DNA of 64,000 nucleotides from Aquibium sp. ELW1220 (GCF_030398385.1 NZ_JAOAOQ010000020.1:30628-94627); one strand, 5' to 3'. Counted from the stretch's first letter, positions 26,578-35,856 are shown. Numbers and translations are program-made. Notes: generated by a model from the sequence alone, not told the origin.

Positions 26578-26598
26578 CGCGCCGCCCCCGCGGCGGCG
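26578..26598 (-). promoter_or_regulatory. GC-rich hairpin between precursor genes 2 and 3
   Basis: An 8-bp perfect stem (GCGCCGCC/GGCGGCGC) with a 5-base loop lies 7 bp past the stop of precursor 2. It lacks a T run, so it may slow transcription or stabilise the upstream mRNA rather than fully terminate. Confidence 0.5.
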
Positions 26599-26605
26599 CG
26601 ATGTT

Positions 26606-26818
26606 TCACAGGCAGTCGATGCAGGAACTCGCCCCCACCGCGCCGAAGCACGAAATGCAGGCCGCGGGTCCCGCCAGACACGTCGTTGCGCAGGCCGCCA
26701 CTGCCGCTGCGCAGGCGATCTTCTTAAGGACGCTGCAGCCTGACGGCGTGATCCCGTCGGAAAAGGCGGCAGTGCTCCTGCGGCGGGCGATGGCCGGGCT
26801 CTGGACTGGAAGTCTCAT
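26606..26818 (-). CDS. Cys-rich putative RiPP precursor peptide 2
   Basis: A 70-residue peptide. The leader (MRLPVQSPAIARRRS, then DGITPSG) ends at residue 27. The core starts at Cys28 and is rich in Ala and Cys, with Cys at 28, 36, 43, 47, 54, 57, 66 and 69 and the end CIDCL. The ATG at 26818 is chosen because of a GAGGAAT ribosome site and because its start matches precursor 3. The longer frame upstream lacks similarity. The middle of the core is hydrophobic and could look like a membrane helix, so a small membrane protein is the alternative. Confidence 0.75.
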   Translation of the reverse strand: MRLPVQSPAIARRRSTAAFSDGITPSGCSVLKKIACAAAVAACATTCLAGPAACISCFGAVGASSCIDCL

Positions 26819-26849
26819 GGTCAGGTATTCCTCTGTTGGTTCATCGGTG

Positions 26850-26871
26850 CCCGCGGGCCTGTTCCCGCGCG
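26850..26871 (-). promoter_or_regulatory. GC-rich hairpin between precursor genes 1 and 2
   Basis: CGCGGG and CCCGCG form a 6-bp stem, extendable at the base, with a 6-base loop, just after the stop of precursor 1. It may tune the relative amounts of the peptides. Confidence 0.4.
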
Positions 26872-26877
26872 CGGTCT

Positions 26878-27108
26878 TCAGGGCCTGCAGATCTGCGTGC
26901 AAAGACTCCGGCAGGCGGAGCGCAGATGCCCGCTCAACCGGTCACAGCCGTCGTGGCAGCTCGCGCAGTCCTGCTGCGACAGGCCGGGCCGCAACCGCAC
27001 CGGGCTGGTGGAACTCCGGCGCGGCACCGGATCGGACTGCGGCGGCAGCCGAAGCAGGCTGCGGCGCTCGTTCGTCTTTCTGCGCCTCGTTCTGGCGGCC
27101 ATCGTCAC
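26878..27108 (-). CDS. Cys-rich putative RiPP precursor peptide 1
   Basis: A 76-residue peptide whose GTG start overlaps the stop of the protease gene by four bases (GTGA). An ATG lies two codons on. The N-terminus is very basic (MTMAARTRRRKTNERRS). Then LRLPPQSDPVPRRSS repeats the RLP-x-x-S motif of the other two peptides, shifted by about 18 residues. The core has Cys at 48, 51, 55, 66, 70 and 74. If the real start were internal the leader would be shorter. The overlap with the protease gene strongly suggests joint expression. Confidence 0.68.
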   Translation of the reverse strand: MTMAARTRRRKTNERRSLLRLPPQSDPVPRRSSTSPVRLRPGLSQQDCASCHDGCDRLSGHLRSACRSLCTQICRP

Positions 27109-29051
27109 GCCCTCCGGGTCCAGCTGCGCACCGTGCCGATGGTGACGGGCACGACGTCGCTGACGTCGACGGTGAAGCGGTAGATGCGGCTGGCGACATT
27201 GGTGTTGTCGGGATTGAAGAACGCGATCTCGACGTCGTAGCAGTCGGAATCCGGGCGGCAGACGGGGCTCTTCTTGACCATGATGGTGTCGAGGTCGAGC
27301 GCCTGCCGCGTCGTGCTCTCGATCACGGTCGCGATCTGCACGGCGTTGGTGGCCGAATAGTTCAGCGCGCGCTCCTCGCCGGTGACGCCGAGATTGCGCA
27401 GGTCGTAGTAGACGCGGCTGAGGAAGTTTCCGAGCCCGCTGGAGAACCGGTCATAGGTCTCCTGCTCTGCCGCCGCCTGCGGCCGGGCGCCGAGCACGCT
27501 CTCCACCAGGGCGGCAGGCTTCCAGCAGTAGATCCCGCGCAGCGCCGGGACGATCAGCGGCACCACCTGGCCGGATTCCAGCGTGCGCGTCCCTGCGATC
27601 AGGCCGGGCACCGAGACGAGGTCGGCCCCTTCTCGTTCCTGCGCCGCGAGCGCCTCGCGCAGCATCTCGTAGCCCTTTTCGGCATAGGGGCCTGCCGGCT
27701 GGACGGCATAGATCGGGGTGGCATCGAGGTTGAGCGTCCAGATCGCCGAGGGCGCCTCATATGGCGACCCGTCGAGATAGCCGAGCCAGGGTTCGACGGA
27801 CATCGGATTTCCACCCATGGCCTGGCCGATCGAGTCCCGCCGTGCCTCCGTGCCGAAGTCGTAGCCGATCCGGCCGAGCGCATAGACGAGATGTGGCTTC
27901 GCCGGAGTTCCGCCGCCGCATCCGCATCCAGCGTCGGCCTTGCCTTTGCCGCCGCATCCGCACCCGCAGTCGGAAGGTCCGATGCCTTCGGCTGACGCAG
28001 GGCGGGCCGGACCGTTCTCCCGCGGAGCCGCGGTCGAGCCGACACCGGTCTCCGGCCCCTCCCCGGAGGAGGGATGGATGGACGCGCGCACACCGGCGGC
28101 GACGATGGCCGGCTCCCGCACAGGGAGCGGAAAGCCGGCGACCGGGCTTGCGTGGGCAATGACGTCGGGGCTTGGCTGTTGAAGGTAGTCCGACATGACG
28201 AGTCCCCCTTGGACCTTTGCGGTTGCTGCGATGACGTCGATGCGGCCGGCGAGGAAGCGCGGGCAGTCGGCCCGTGCCTCGTCGGGACATGGGACAGCGC
28301 TGGCCAGCAGGACTTCGCCGATGGCGCGTGGGTCGGGCGCCTGGCCGGCCTGGACCTGCAGTGCCGCCAGCCGCGCGGCCTGGCCGGTGACGTGGGGCGC
28401 CGCGTAGCTGGTGCCGCTGCGCCTCACTGTTCCGCCGCCGGCCAGCGCGCCGACGATGTCCTTGCCCGGAGCGAGCAGGCCTTGCCTGCCGTAGCGCGCG
28501 CCCCAGTTGCTCGACGGGAGCGGCGTGCCGGTTTCGTCCATTGCGCCTACCGCGAGCACGGTCGAGGCCGCCGCGGGCACATGCAGGCAGTCGCAACCGT
28601 CGTTTCCGGCTGCGGCCACTATCAGCACGTTGCGCGCCGCGCAGCGGGCGATCGCGTCTGCCAGGAAAGGCTCCGGCGAGCCGGACGGCGACAGCTGGCC
28701 GCCACTGATGTTGATGAAGTCCGCACCGTTCTCCATCGCGACGAGGATCGCGCGGGCGAGATCGAGCTGCGAGGCGGCAAGTTGGCCGCCCCGATCGTGG
28801 AAAATCGGTACGATCAGGCCGCGGCAGCCGGCTGCGAGACCCTCCACCGCGCTGCCCGGCTGGCCGAACAGCAGGCTCGCGACATGCGTACCGTGCAGGG
28901 TGGCGGGCGAGACCGGGTCGGGTGCAGGCTGGCCCAGAGGCAGGTCGAGCGCGGCGCCCGTGAAGCAGGGATGGTCGAGATCCACCGGCCCGTCCAGGAC
29001 CGCCACCGTCACCCGGCGGGCCGTTCCCGTCTGGATGGATTCGGATGACAT
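27105..29051 (-). CDS. PatA/PatG-type cyanobactin-maturation-like S8 protease
   Basis: A 648-residue protein in two parts. Residues 12-290 are a subtilisin domain with catalytic Asp20 (VAVLDGPVD), His53 (LHGTHVAS), oxyanion Asn150 (AAGNDG) and Ser215 (SGTSYAAPH). Residues 387-648 match the C-terminal domain of PatA/PatG-family proteins (LVYALGRIGYDFGTEARRDS, AIWTLNLDATPIYAVQPAGP, YYDLRNLGVTGEERALNYSA, DVSDVVPVTIGTVRSW). Between them lies a linker with two C-G-C-G-C/G clusters (361-381). PatA cuts leader peptides and PatG cuts and macrocyclises cyanobactins. No signal peptide is seen, and the start has a GGAGG site. The three Cys-rich peptides downstream are its likely substrates. No cyclodehydratase, prenyltransferase or transporter is nearby. 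Confidence 0.9.
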   Translation of the reverse strand: MSSESIQTGTARRVTVAVLDGPVDLDHPCFTGAALDLPLGQPAPDPVSPATLHGTHVASLLFGQPGSAVEGLAAGCRGLIVPIFHDRGGQLAASQLDLARAILVAMENGADFINISGGQLSPSGSPEPFLADAIARCAARNVLIVAAAGNDGCDCLHVPAAASTVLAVGAMDETGTPLPSSNWGARYGRQGLLAPGKDIVGALAGGGTVRRSGTSYAAPHVTGQAARLAALQVQAGQAPDPRAIGEVLLASAVPCPDEARADCPRFLAGRIDVIAATAKVQGGLVMSDYLQQPSPDVIAHASPVAGFPLPVREPAIVAAGVRASIHPSSGEGPETGVGSTAAPRENGPARPASAEGIGPSDCGCGCGGKGKADAGCGCGGGTPAKPHLVYALGRIGYDFGTEARRDSIGQAMGGNPMSVEPWLGYLDGSPYEAPSAIWTLNLDATPIYAVQPAGPYAEKGYEMLREALAAQEREGADLVSVPGLIAGTRTLESGQVVPLIVPALRGIYCWKPAALVESVLGARPQAAAEQETYDRFSSGLGNFLSRVYYDLRNLGVTGEERALNYSATNAVQIATVIESTTRQALDLDTIMVKKSPVCRPDSDCYDVEIAFFNPDNTNVASRIYRFTVDVSDVVPVTIGTVRSWTRRA

Positions 29052-29080
29052 TTCGCAACCTCCAGACGTAGAATGGATCA

Positions 29081-29130
29081 AATGCAACCCAGAGTCAACT
29101 AAGCTGATGCTTGATCGAGAGAATGCAACC
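29081..29130 (-). promoter_or_regulatory. Repeated GGTTGCATT upstream of the protease-peptide operon
   Basis: On the minus strand GGTTGCATT occurs at 29081-29089 and 29122-29130, 41 bp apart, about four helical turns. A further GGTTGC overlaps the ribosome site next to the start codon. This may be a regulator binding region; no regulator gene is nearby. Confidence 0.4.
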
Positions 29131-29280
29131 TGAAGTAAGTCTTCCGTCGCAGGCGCGCCAACACGCCGGTCCGCCCGGCGGCCAGGGCCGCCGCCGCTTG
29201 AATTCCGCGGCCCGCGCCGCATCTTCGGCGCTGAAATCCGGTTTGGCGTTTTGCTCCGGAATGCTCTATACGGCCGGCCC

Positions 29281-31086
<1,806 letters not shown>

Positions 31087-31092
31087 GGCGCG

Positions 31093-31356
31093 ATGAACAG
31101 TTCCTAAGCCGCTCGTTCTGACGCAGCATGCGCGGGACGCGGTGGAGGAACGCGAGATCGAGCTCGGCTGGATCGAACGCGCGGTGCGCGCGCCCGAGTG
31201 GCGACATCCGGACCCGCGCCGCGCGGGCGTGGAGCGCCGCTTTCTGGCCATCCCGGAGTTCGGCGATCGGGTGCTGCGGGTGGCCTGCTTTGAAACCCTG
31301 CTCGAAATCCGTATACTGACCGTGTTTTCGACCGCAGGGCACGACCTCCGTCATGA
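31093..31356 (+). pseudogene. Broken DUF4258-family gene
   Basis: A DUF4258-type protein can be read as KPLVLTQHARDAVEEREIEL, then GWIERAVRAPEWRHPDPRRA, then RVLRVACFETLLEIRILTV and, in the next frame, FDRRARPPS. Two single-base shifts break it. One lies just after the ATG at 31093, which otherwise hits a stop after four codons. The other is a missing T in the TTTT run at 31325-31328. If both were repaired, the gene would end in TGA overlapping the ATG of the DUF2283 gene (ATGA). Either a real pseudogene or a sequence error; two shifts favour decay. Confidence 0.65.
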
Positions 31357-31547
31357 CGCCGAGCATCAAGTATCGACCCGAGGACAACGCCGCCTACATC
31401 CGGCTGTCCGGTGCGAACGTGCTGGAGAGCGAGGAGGTCTCGCCCGACGTCGTCTTCGACTACGACGCGGAGGGCCGCATCGTTGGCATCGAGCTTCTCG
31501 ACGCCCGCGCCCAGCTGCCCTCCGACGCTCTCGACGAGGCTGCCTGA
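31353..31547 (+). CDS. DUF2283 family protein
   Basis: A 64-residue DUF2283 protein (IKYRPEDNAAYIRLSG, VVFDYDAEGRIVGIELLDAR). This small beta-rich family is often encoded right after DUF4258 proteins, and the pair has the layout of a toxin-antitoxin module with DUF2283 second; that role is inferred, not proven. Here the start overlaps the end of the broken DUF4258 frame. A second DUF2283 domain is found in the fusion at 51311-51820. Confidence 0.85.
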   Translation: MTPSIKYRPEDNAAYIRLSGANVLESEEVSPDVVFDYDAEGRIVGIELLDARAQLPSDALDEAA

Positions 31548-31686
31548 CGACGTGCGCGCGCCTGCGCCCTCCGGCCGCTGCGCAGGCGGGGAGGCAGGGC
31601 GGCGCGGCGGCCGCTCGACGGAGTCTGTCTCTTCGCCGTCACGACGCGTGCGCGCCATGACTGGCGGTCGTCACGCGGGGCGATCT

Positions 31687-32085
31687 TCATGAGGTGTCGG
31701 GCGCGGGCAGCGCCGGCACGAGGCGCCCCGGCGAGCGGCCGGGTTCGCGCGGCGCCGTCGACAAACCAGCCTTGCCGGCGCAAAGAGCCCGCCGCCGTGC
31801 CCGCGCCAGAAGCGCGCGCAGCATCCGCGCCAGCGCGCGGAAATCCGCGGCCAGCCGCTCGGCCCGGTCGGCCGCGTCCGATGCCATGACGAGGGCCGGC
31901 GCGCCGGTCGGCAGCCCGGCGACGTAGGATCGCGCCACGGCCTCGCCATGTGCCAGGAACGCCAGCCCGGGCAGCGCCAGCGACAGCGGCATGCCGGCGG
32001 CGCGGTCGGCGAGACCGGCGAACGAGACGAGCAGCGCCAGGATGCCCTCCAGCACGTCCTCCCTCGCTCTTGCATCCCAGTCCAT
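31687..32085 (-). CDS. Conserved-looking hypothetical protein, helical
   Basis: A 132-residue, Ala- and Arg-rich protein (MDWDARAREDVLEGILALLV, SFAGLADRAAGMPLSLALPG, SYVAGLPTGAPALVMAS) with mostly helical character. It has one moderately hydrophobic stretch at about residues 12-50. I do not recognise a domain. The ATG at 32085 is chosen because the upstream frame changes character. The next gene upstream on this strand is the DUF262 gene of the AT-rich island, so it marks the return to host-like composition. Confidence 0.6.
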   Translation of the reverse strand: MDWDARAREDVLEGILALLVSFAGLADRAAGMPLSLALPGLAFLAHGEAVARSYVAGLPTGAPALVMASDAADRAERLAADFRALARMLRALLARARRRALCAGKAGLSTAPREPGRSPGRLVPALPAPDTS

Positions 32086-32268
32086 CGCTGCGCCCTCCGG
32101 TTCGAACGGACGCAGTATGGGAGAGGGGGGATGGGGCGTGGATAAGTATTTTTCGCCGGGGCATTCTTCCACTCCGCTCCGTCGCGGGGGAGAGGCGGCA
32201 TGCGGAGCATGACGGTGAGGGGATGGCTTCTGCGGCAATCAGGCCGTGCGGAGTGCTCGAACAAAAAC

Positions 32269-33360
32269 CTATATTTCGTTTGGATCCGTATATCCCCGAT
32301 TTTGAGCCCATTCCCTCTGGGCATCTCTAAGTATGTCGAAGCGTCCAATATGACTGCCGACGTCATTTGTGCTGCGATTAAGCGCGTCGTATCGCCCATA
32401 CCGCAGAGTCGTATCACTCTCATCGCCTCTGGCGCGTACATCTCGTTGTATTTTTCTTGAATATTCGAAACTGATCAAAAATTCACGAGCGTAATTTAAG
32501 CTGTGATTGGGTAAAGAGCGGATAAACCAGTAGTAAACTGGAACGATCCCTGCCGAGGAAAGAAGTTCATCTTTTGGCAGAAAAACTTCTACCATCCGGT
32601 CTAAATTATCAGCGGTGCGTCGTCCTGCAAGCTCTACTCGATCTCGATCGATCTTCGGATCCTGAGCAAACCGATCTAAATCCGACTTCTTAGTGCTAAC
32701 GATCTTTTGCTGATACTCAAAAATGAGCAGCTTACTTGCTGCATTGTAATCCGCGGCTCTCGCAACGTTGAAGCGGATAATCTGCGTAAAAAACTCGTGC
32801 TTGCATACGGCTCTTGTCACCTCCGGTACCGGACCAGTCATTGCGTTCCGGACTTCGGCACCAGTCAAAGGCTTACTTCTGTTCAATCGAATGAATAATT
32901 CGTTGATCTCGTCCTCATCGGACGTGACTACGCTCATAATGTCGAGCGACTCCGTTTCAAAGGCTTCTGCAACCTGAGGGTACGATGCCCGTAAGTCCCG
33001 CAATGAGAGACCGCCTAACGACAGTGATGGATTCTCCTTCCAAATAAAATCGGGGTTCAAAACGAGTTTGTTATCAAAAAAGTCGAAAATCGCTTCCAGC
33101 CGTTGCTTTCCGTCAATTATAGCAAATGGAAGTCTCTTCCTATTAAGGTCATTTTCTCCTGACTGAAAATCAGCAAGATAGAGTTTAGGTACATCATAAC
33201 CATTAATTATAGTATCAATCAGATATGCCTTGTCAGAAGAAGACCAAAGTCTACCTTGCCGCTGATAAGGCGGTTGCATATCTATCTGATCCCGTATGCG
33301 ATTCCACCAGACCAGTGGCTTTGATGGGTGCAAGGTTATTCTTATCCGTGTATGTCGCAT
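32269..33360 (-). CDS. DUF262 (GmrS/ParB-like) domain protein
   Basis: A 363-residue protein with the DUF262 hallmarks PPYQRQGRLWSSSDKAYLID, VPKLYLADFQ and FAIIDGKQRLEAIFDFF (the DGQQR motif with Lys), all in the first 110 residues. The rest includes a long helical region (ELFIRLNRSKPLTGAEVRNA). DUF262 is a ParB/Srx-fold NTPase-like domain found in type IV restriction systems such as GmrSD and other defence proteins. No DUF1524 HNH nuclease is attached. The ATG overlaps the stop of the FRG gene (ATGA). It is AT-rich compared with the chromosome. Confidence 0.88.
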   Translation of the reverse strand: MRHTRIRITLHPSKPLVWWNRIRDQIDMQPPYQRQGRLWSSSDKAYLIDTIINGYDVPKLYLADFQSGENDLNRKRLPFAIIDGKQRLEAIFDFFDNKLVLNPDFIWKENPSLSLGGLSLRDLRASYPQVAEAFETESLDIMSVVTSDEDEINELFIRLNRSKPLTGAEVRNAMTGPVPEVTRAVCKHEFFTQIIRFNVARAADYNAASKLLIFEYQQKIVSTKKSDLDRFAQDPKIDRDRVELAGRRTADNLDRMVEVFLPKDELLSSAGIVPVYYWFIRSLPNHSLNYAREFLISFEYSRKIQRDVRARGDESDTTLRYGRYDALNRSTNDVGSHIGRFDILRDAQREWAQNRGYTDPNEI

Positions 33361-34142
33361 CAGAAACCGAACACCCGCTTCATTTCCTTTGATAATCCGT
33401 CTAGATCCGGGAACACAACTGATTCAGTGAATCCCTTTCGAAAGAGAGACTCGCGAATCTCGATAATTTTATCCTTTGGTATTATAATCCTTCTCAAGCT
33501 TCCTTTTGAAAAAGAGTCCAACTTGTATACTTTTTCCATTTCATCAACACTATGTCCAAATAAAGCAAATCCTCCACGTTGCGCGACTATTCTAGGACTA
33601 TTATAAGTTCCGTATACCATGATGGGTTGCTTTGGCATTTGAGCAATAGGGGTGCCGAGTGCATATGTCCTAAGTTGATCACTGCTTTCATCGAGCACTC
33701 CGCCGGAAAAAGATATGTGTTGCAGAGCGGACCTATTCCACGCAATCGGGTCGCACATCCACAGGGCAGCGTCCTTGAGCTTCTGTCCACTTCCACTTAG
33801 GGCAAAATATGCGGCAACAAAAGGATTCTCACTCCAGTCCAAAAGTCGCGTTGGTACCCCATAGTGCTGCATTAAAAAAAGCTTATCCCAGTCGTTTTGA
33901 AGGGTCCTATTAAGAAATGGTTGAGAGCGCTGGACAAATCGAATAGCAATTTGACTTTCTAGAATAGAGAGGTCCTCAATCGTCCGTTTTTGAGCGTGAC
34001 GAAAAAGAGACGGTATCAGTTTGTATGTAATATCTACACAACCGCGATACCAGGACGCATCTCTTTCGCCCTGAAAGCACTCTATCTGTTCAAGAAATTC
34101 ATTGAAATTACTTACAGATATGGTTTCGAGTGTGTTCGGCAT
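33360..34142 (-). CDS. FRG-domain protein
   Basis: A 260-residue protein with an FRG domain. Conserved parts are SWYRGCVDITYKLIPSLFR near residues 29-48 and LMQHYGVPTRLLDWSENPFV near 90-110, followed by AAYFAL. FRG-domain proteins are found in phage-defence loci, polymorphic toxin systems and prophages, and are suspected effectors; their activity is not established. It is the first gene of a two-gene AT-rich operon with DUF262 and has a GAGGAGG ribosome site. No membrane segment is seen. Confidence 0.88.
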   Translation of the reverse strand: MPNTLETISVSNFNEFLEQIECFQGERDASWYRGCVDITYKLIPSLFRHAQKRTIEDLSILESQIAIRFVQRSQPFLNRTLQNDWDKLFLMQHYGVPTRLLDWSENPFVAAYFALSGSGQKLKDAALWMCDPIAWNRSALQHISFSGGVLDESSDQLRTYALGTPIAQMPKQPIMVYGTYNSPRIVAQRGGFALFGHSVDEMEKVYKLDSFSKGSLRRIIIPKDKIIEIRESLFRKGFTESVVFPDLDGLSKEMKRVFGF

Positions 34143-34485
34143 TGATTTTGTTCGGCCTCCTCGCCTAGTTTAAAACTGCCTACAAATATCCAAGTAGTCA
34201 ACTGCCGCGGGAAGTGGCGAAAGGGCCGTTATCGGTTTCTGATATCGGTCTTCTGTTCCGACAATCATAGCGCAGATCCCTAGACGCGACCTCACTGTCG
34301 CATCCATCGCACAGAGATCCTCCTGATAAGCGGTAGGATTGACGCCGCCGCCTCGGCGGGAACCGCCGAAGGCAGGGCCGAACTAGTGATCGCAACATAT
34401 CCGCCGGAACATCACGAAAGCGCTGGATTTATTGTGAGGCCAAAACACTTCCTTCGCTGCCGATTGCTGACTATGGACGTCCCCC
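34143..34485. other. Promoter region of the FRG operon and dtd; no gene
   Basis: The half next to the FRG start is AT-rich (TTTAAAAC, TTGACT on the minus strand) and the other half returns to host composition. Only short unconvincing frames are present. No tRNA or attachment-site duplication was noticed at this edge. Confidence 0.55.
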
Positions 34486-34929
34486 ATGCGCGCCCTGATC
34501 CAACGCACCACCGAAGCCTCCGTCTCGATCGATGGCAGCACCGTCGCGGCCATCGGCTCTGGCCTGGTCGTGCTGGTCTGCGCCATGCAGGGCGACAGCG
34601 AAGCGCAGTCGGCCTGGCTGGCGCGGAAAGTCGCCAACCTGCGCATCTTCAGGGACGAGGCGGGGCGGATGAACCGCTCGGTGGTCGATGTCGGCGGTGC
34701 GGCGCTGGTGGTCAGCCAGTTCACGCTGGCGGCCGAGACCAGGGGCAACCGGCCCGGCTTCTCGTCCGCCGCCGCGCCCGACGACGGACGGCGGCTCTAT
34801 GAGCATTTCGCGTCAGCCCTCGCGGCGCACGGCGTGCCTGTCGCGACCGGTGTCTTCGGCGCCGATATGGCGGTGTCGCTGGTCAATGACGGGCCGGTGA
34901 CGATCTGGCTCGACAGCGACAAGGGGTGA
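34486..34929 (+). CDS. dtd: D-aminoacyl-tRNA deacylase Dtd
   Basis: A 147-residue enzyme that removes D-amino acids, and glycine from tRNA-Ala, from mischarged tRNAs. [20 protein letters not shown] starts the protein. [20 protein letters not shown] holds the active-site Ser-Gln-x-Thr motif. [11 protein letters not shown] holds the Gly-cis-Pro motif needed for chirality. Length and motifs are standard. It begins just outside the AT-rich defence island. Confidence 0.97.
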   Translation: MRALIQRTTEASVSIDGSTVAAIGSGLVVLVCAMQGDSEAQSAWLARKVANLRIFRDEAGRMNRSVVDVGGAALVVSQFTLAAETRGNRPGFSSAAAPDDGRRLYEHFASALAAHGVPVATGVFGADMAVSLVNDGPVTIWLDSDKG

Positions 34930-35031
34930 ACGGTCCGGGGCCGACACGATAGGCCGCGACCCGGACGAACGCCGCCTTCCTCTCGCTCCATCGCGACTGC
35001 TACGCTTGCGCCTCAAGCGGAGCAGGATGAC

Positions 35032-35856
35032 ATGCGCGGGTTCGATTTCAGTTCCTGGCAGGCGGTGCTGTTTTCGCTCGCCGTCGTCCTTCTCGTCACT
35101 ATGGTGGGCATGGGGCTGCGGCTCATCATGATGATGACCATCCAGCAGCGGCGCGAGTGGCAGAACCGGCAGATCAACGAGCGCCTGAAGGTTCTGATCG
35201 CCGCCTACAAGGCGCTGGGCGGATCGTTCACCGGCACGCTGACCGTCAGCCCCGCGCACCGGCGCGACCTGAAGCGCCCGGCCGCGGATGTGGAAGGCGA
35301 GGAACGGGCTGCGGACGAACGGCCCGGCGCGGAGCGGGCCAGGCGCATTCGCGACCCGGTGGAGGCGGTGCTGTCGGACATCGTGCTGTTTGGAACGGAA
35401 GAGCAGGTGGCGCTGGCGGCAACCGCGATGCGCGACATGGCCGCCGGCCGGCCGATCGACGTCGGCCCGATCGTCGTCTCGCTGCGTGACCATATCCGCG
35501 CGGTGCTGGACCTCGCGCCGATCCCGGCGGGCATCACCATCCCGGCGCAGGGGCCGGCGCGGCCTTCGACTGGCGGCGGACGCACGGGCCAGCGCGAGGG
35601 CGGTCGCGGCGGCGGCGGGGGTGGTGGCCTGGGCGCGGGGCAGGGGCCGTCGACCCTGGTTGAGACCGGTGGCGAAGGGACGCGATCTTATTGGAACGGA
35701 TGGGCAGGTGGCACTTGCGGCGACCGCTATGCGCGAAATAGTCGCCGGTCAGCCAATTCGAAGATGGCGCTGCTGGCCATCAATCTCGCAGGTTGGTGCG
35801 ACGCGCGATTGCCCAGCGTCCAAGAAAAAACTGCCCATTGTTTTGGCCGTGGCTAA
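35032..35856 (+). CDS. Membrane-anchored protein of unknown function with chimeric C-terminus
   Basis: A 274-residue frame with an N-terminal membrane helix (about residues 10-37, VLFSLAVVLLVTMVGMGLRL), a basic/helical part (QQRREWQNRQINERLKVLIA) and DIVLFGTEEQVALAATAMRD, then a Gly-rich tail (GGGRTGQREGGRGGGGGGG). The first 205 residues look like one coherent protein seen in rhizobia. From about nt 35680 the DNA carries a degraded second copy of the 35392-35460 segment in another frame, so the final 60 codons are probably not original. This end abuts an AT-rich island. Confidence 0.6.
   Translation: MRGFDFSSWQAVLFSLAVVLLVTMVGMGLRLIMMMTIQQRREWQNRQINERLKVLIAAYKALGGSFTGTLTVSPAHRRDLKRPAADVEGEERAADERPGAERARRIRDPVEAVLSDIVLFGTEEQVALAATAMRDMAAGRPIDVGPIVVSLRDHIRAVLDLAPIPAGITIPAQGPARPSTGGGRTGQREGGRGGGGGGGLGAGQGPSTLVETGGEGTRSYWNGWAGGTCGDRYARNSRRSANSKMALLAINLAGWCDARLPSVQEKTAHCFGRG
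35392..35761 (+). repeat. Diverged duplicate of an internal gene segment
   Basis: Nt 35392-35460 (GGAACGGAAGAGCAGGTGGC...) and 35693-35761 (GGAACGGATGGGCAGGTGGC...) are clearly homologous over about 70 bp. The first encodes GTEEQVALAATAMRDMAAGR. The second, in a shifted frame, encodes GTDGQVALAATAMREIVAGQ. The second copy looks like the remains of a paralogous gene fused by recombination. Confidence 0.75.

Noticed and set aside
26481..27995. A long plus-strand frame (about 500 codons) across the Cys-peptide genes and the protease end
   Set aside because: It is a by-product of high GC on the opposite strand; it has no domain, and the minus-strand genes have ribosome sites and homology.
34198..34398. 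66-codon minus-strand frame upstream of the FRG gene
   Set aside because: Arg-rich composition without domain or ribosome site; it lies in a promoter region.
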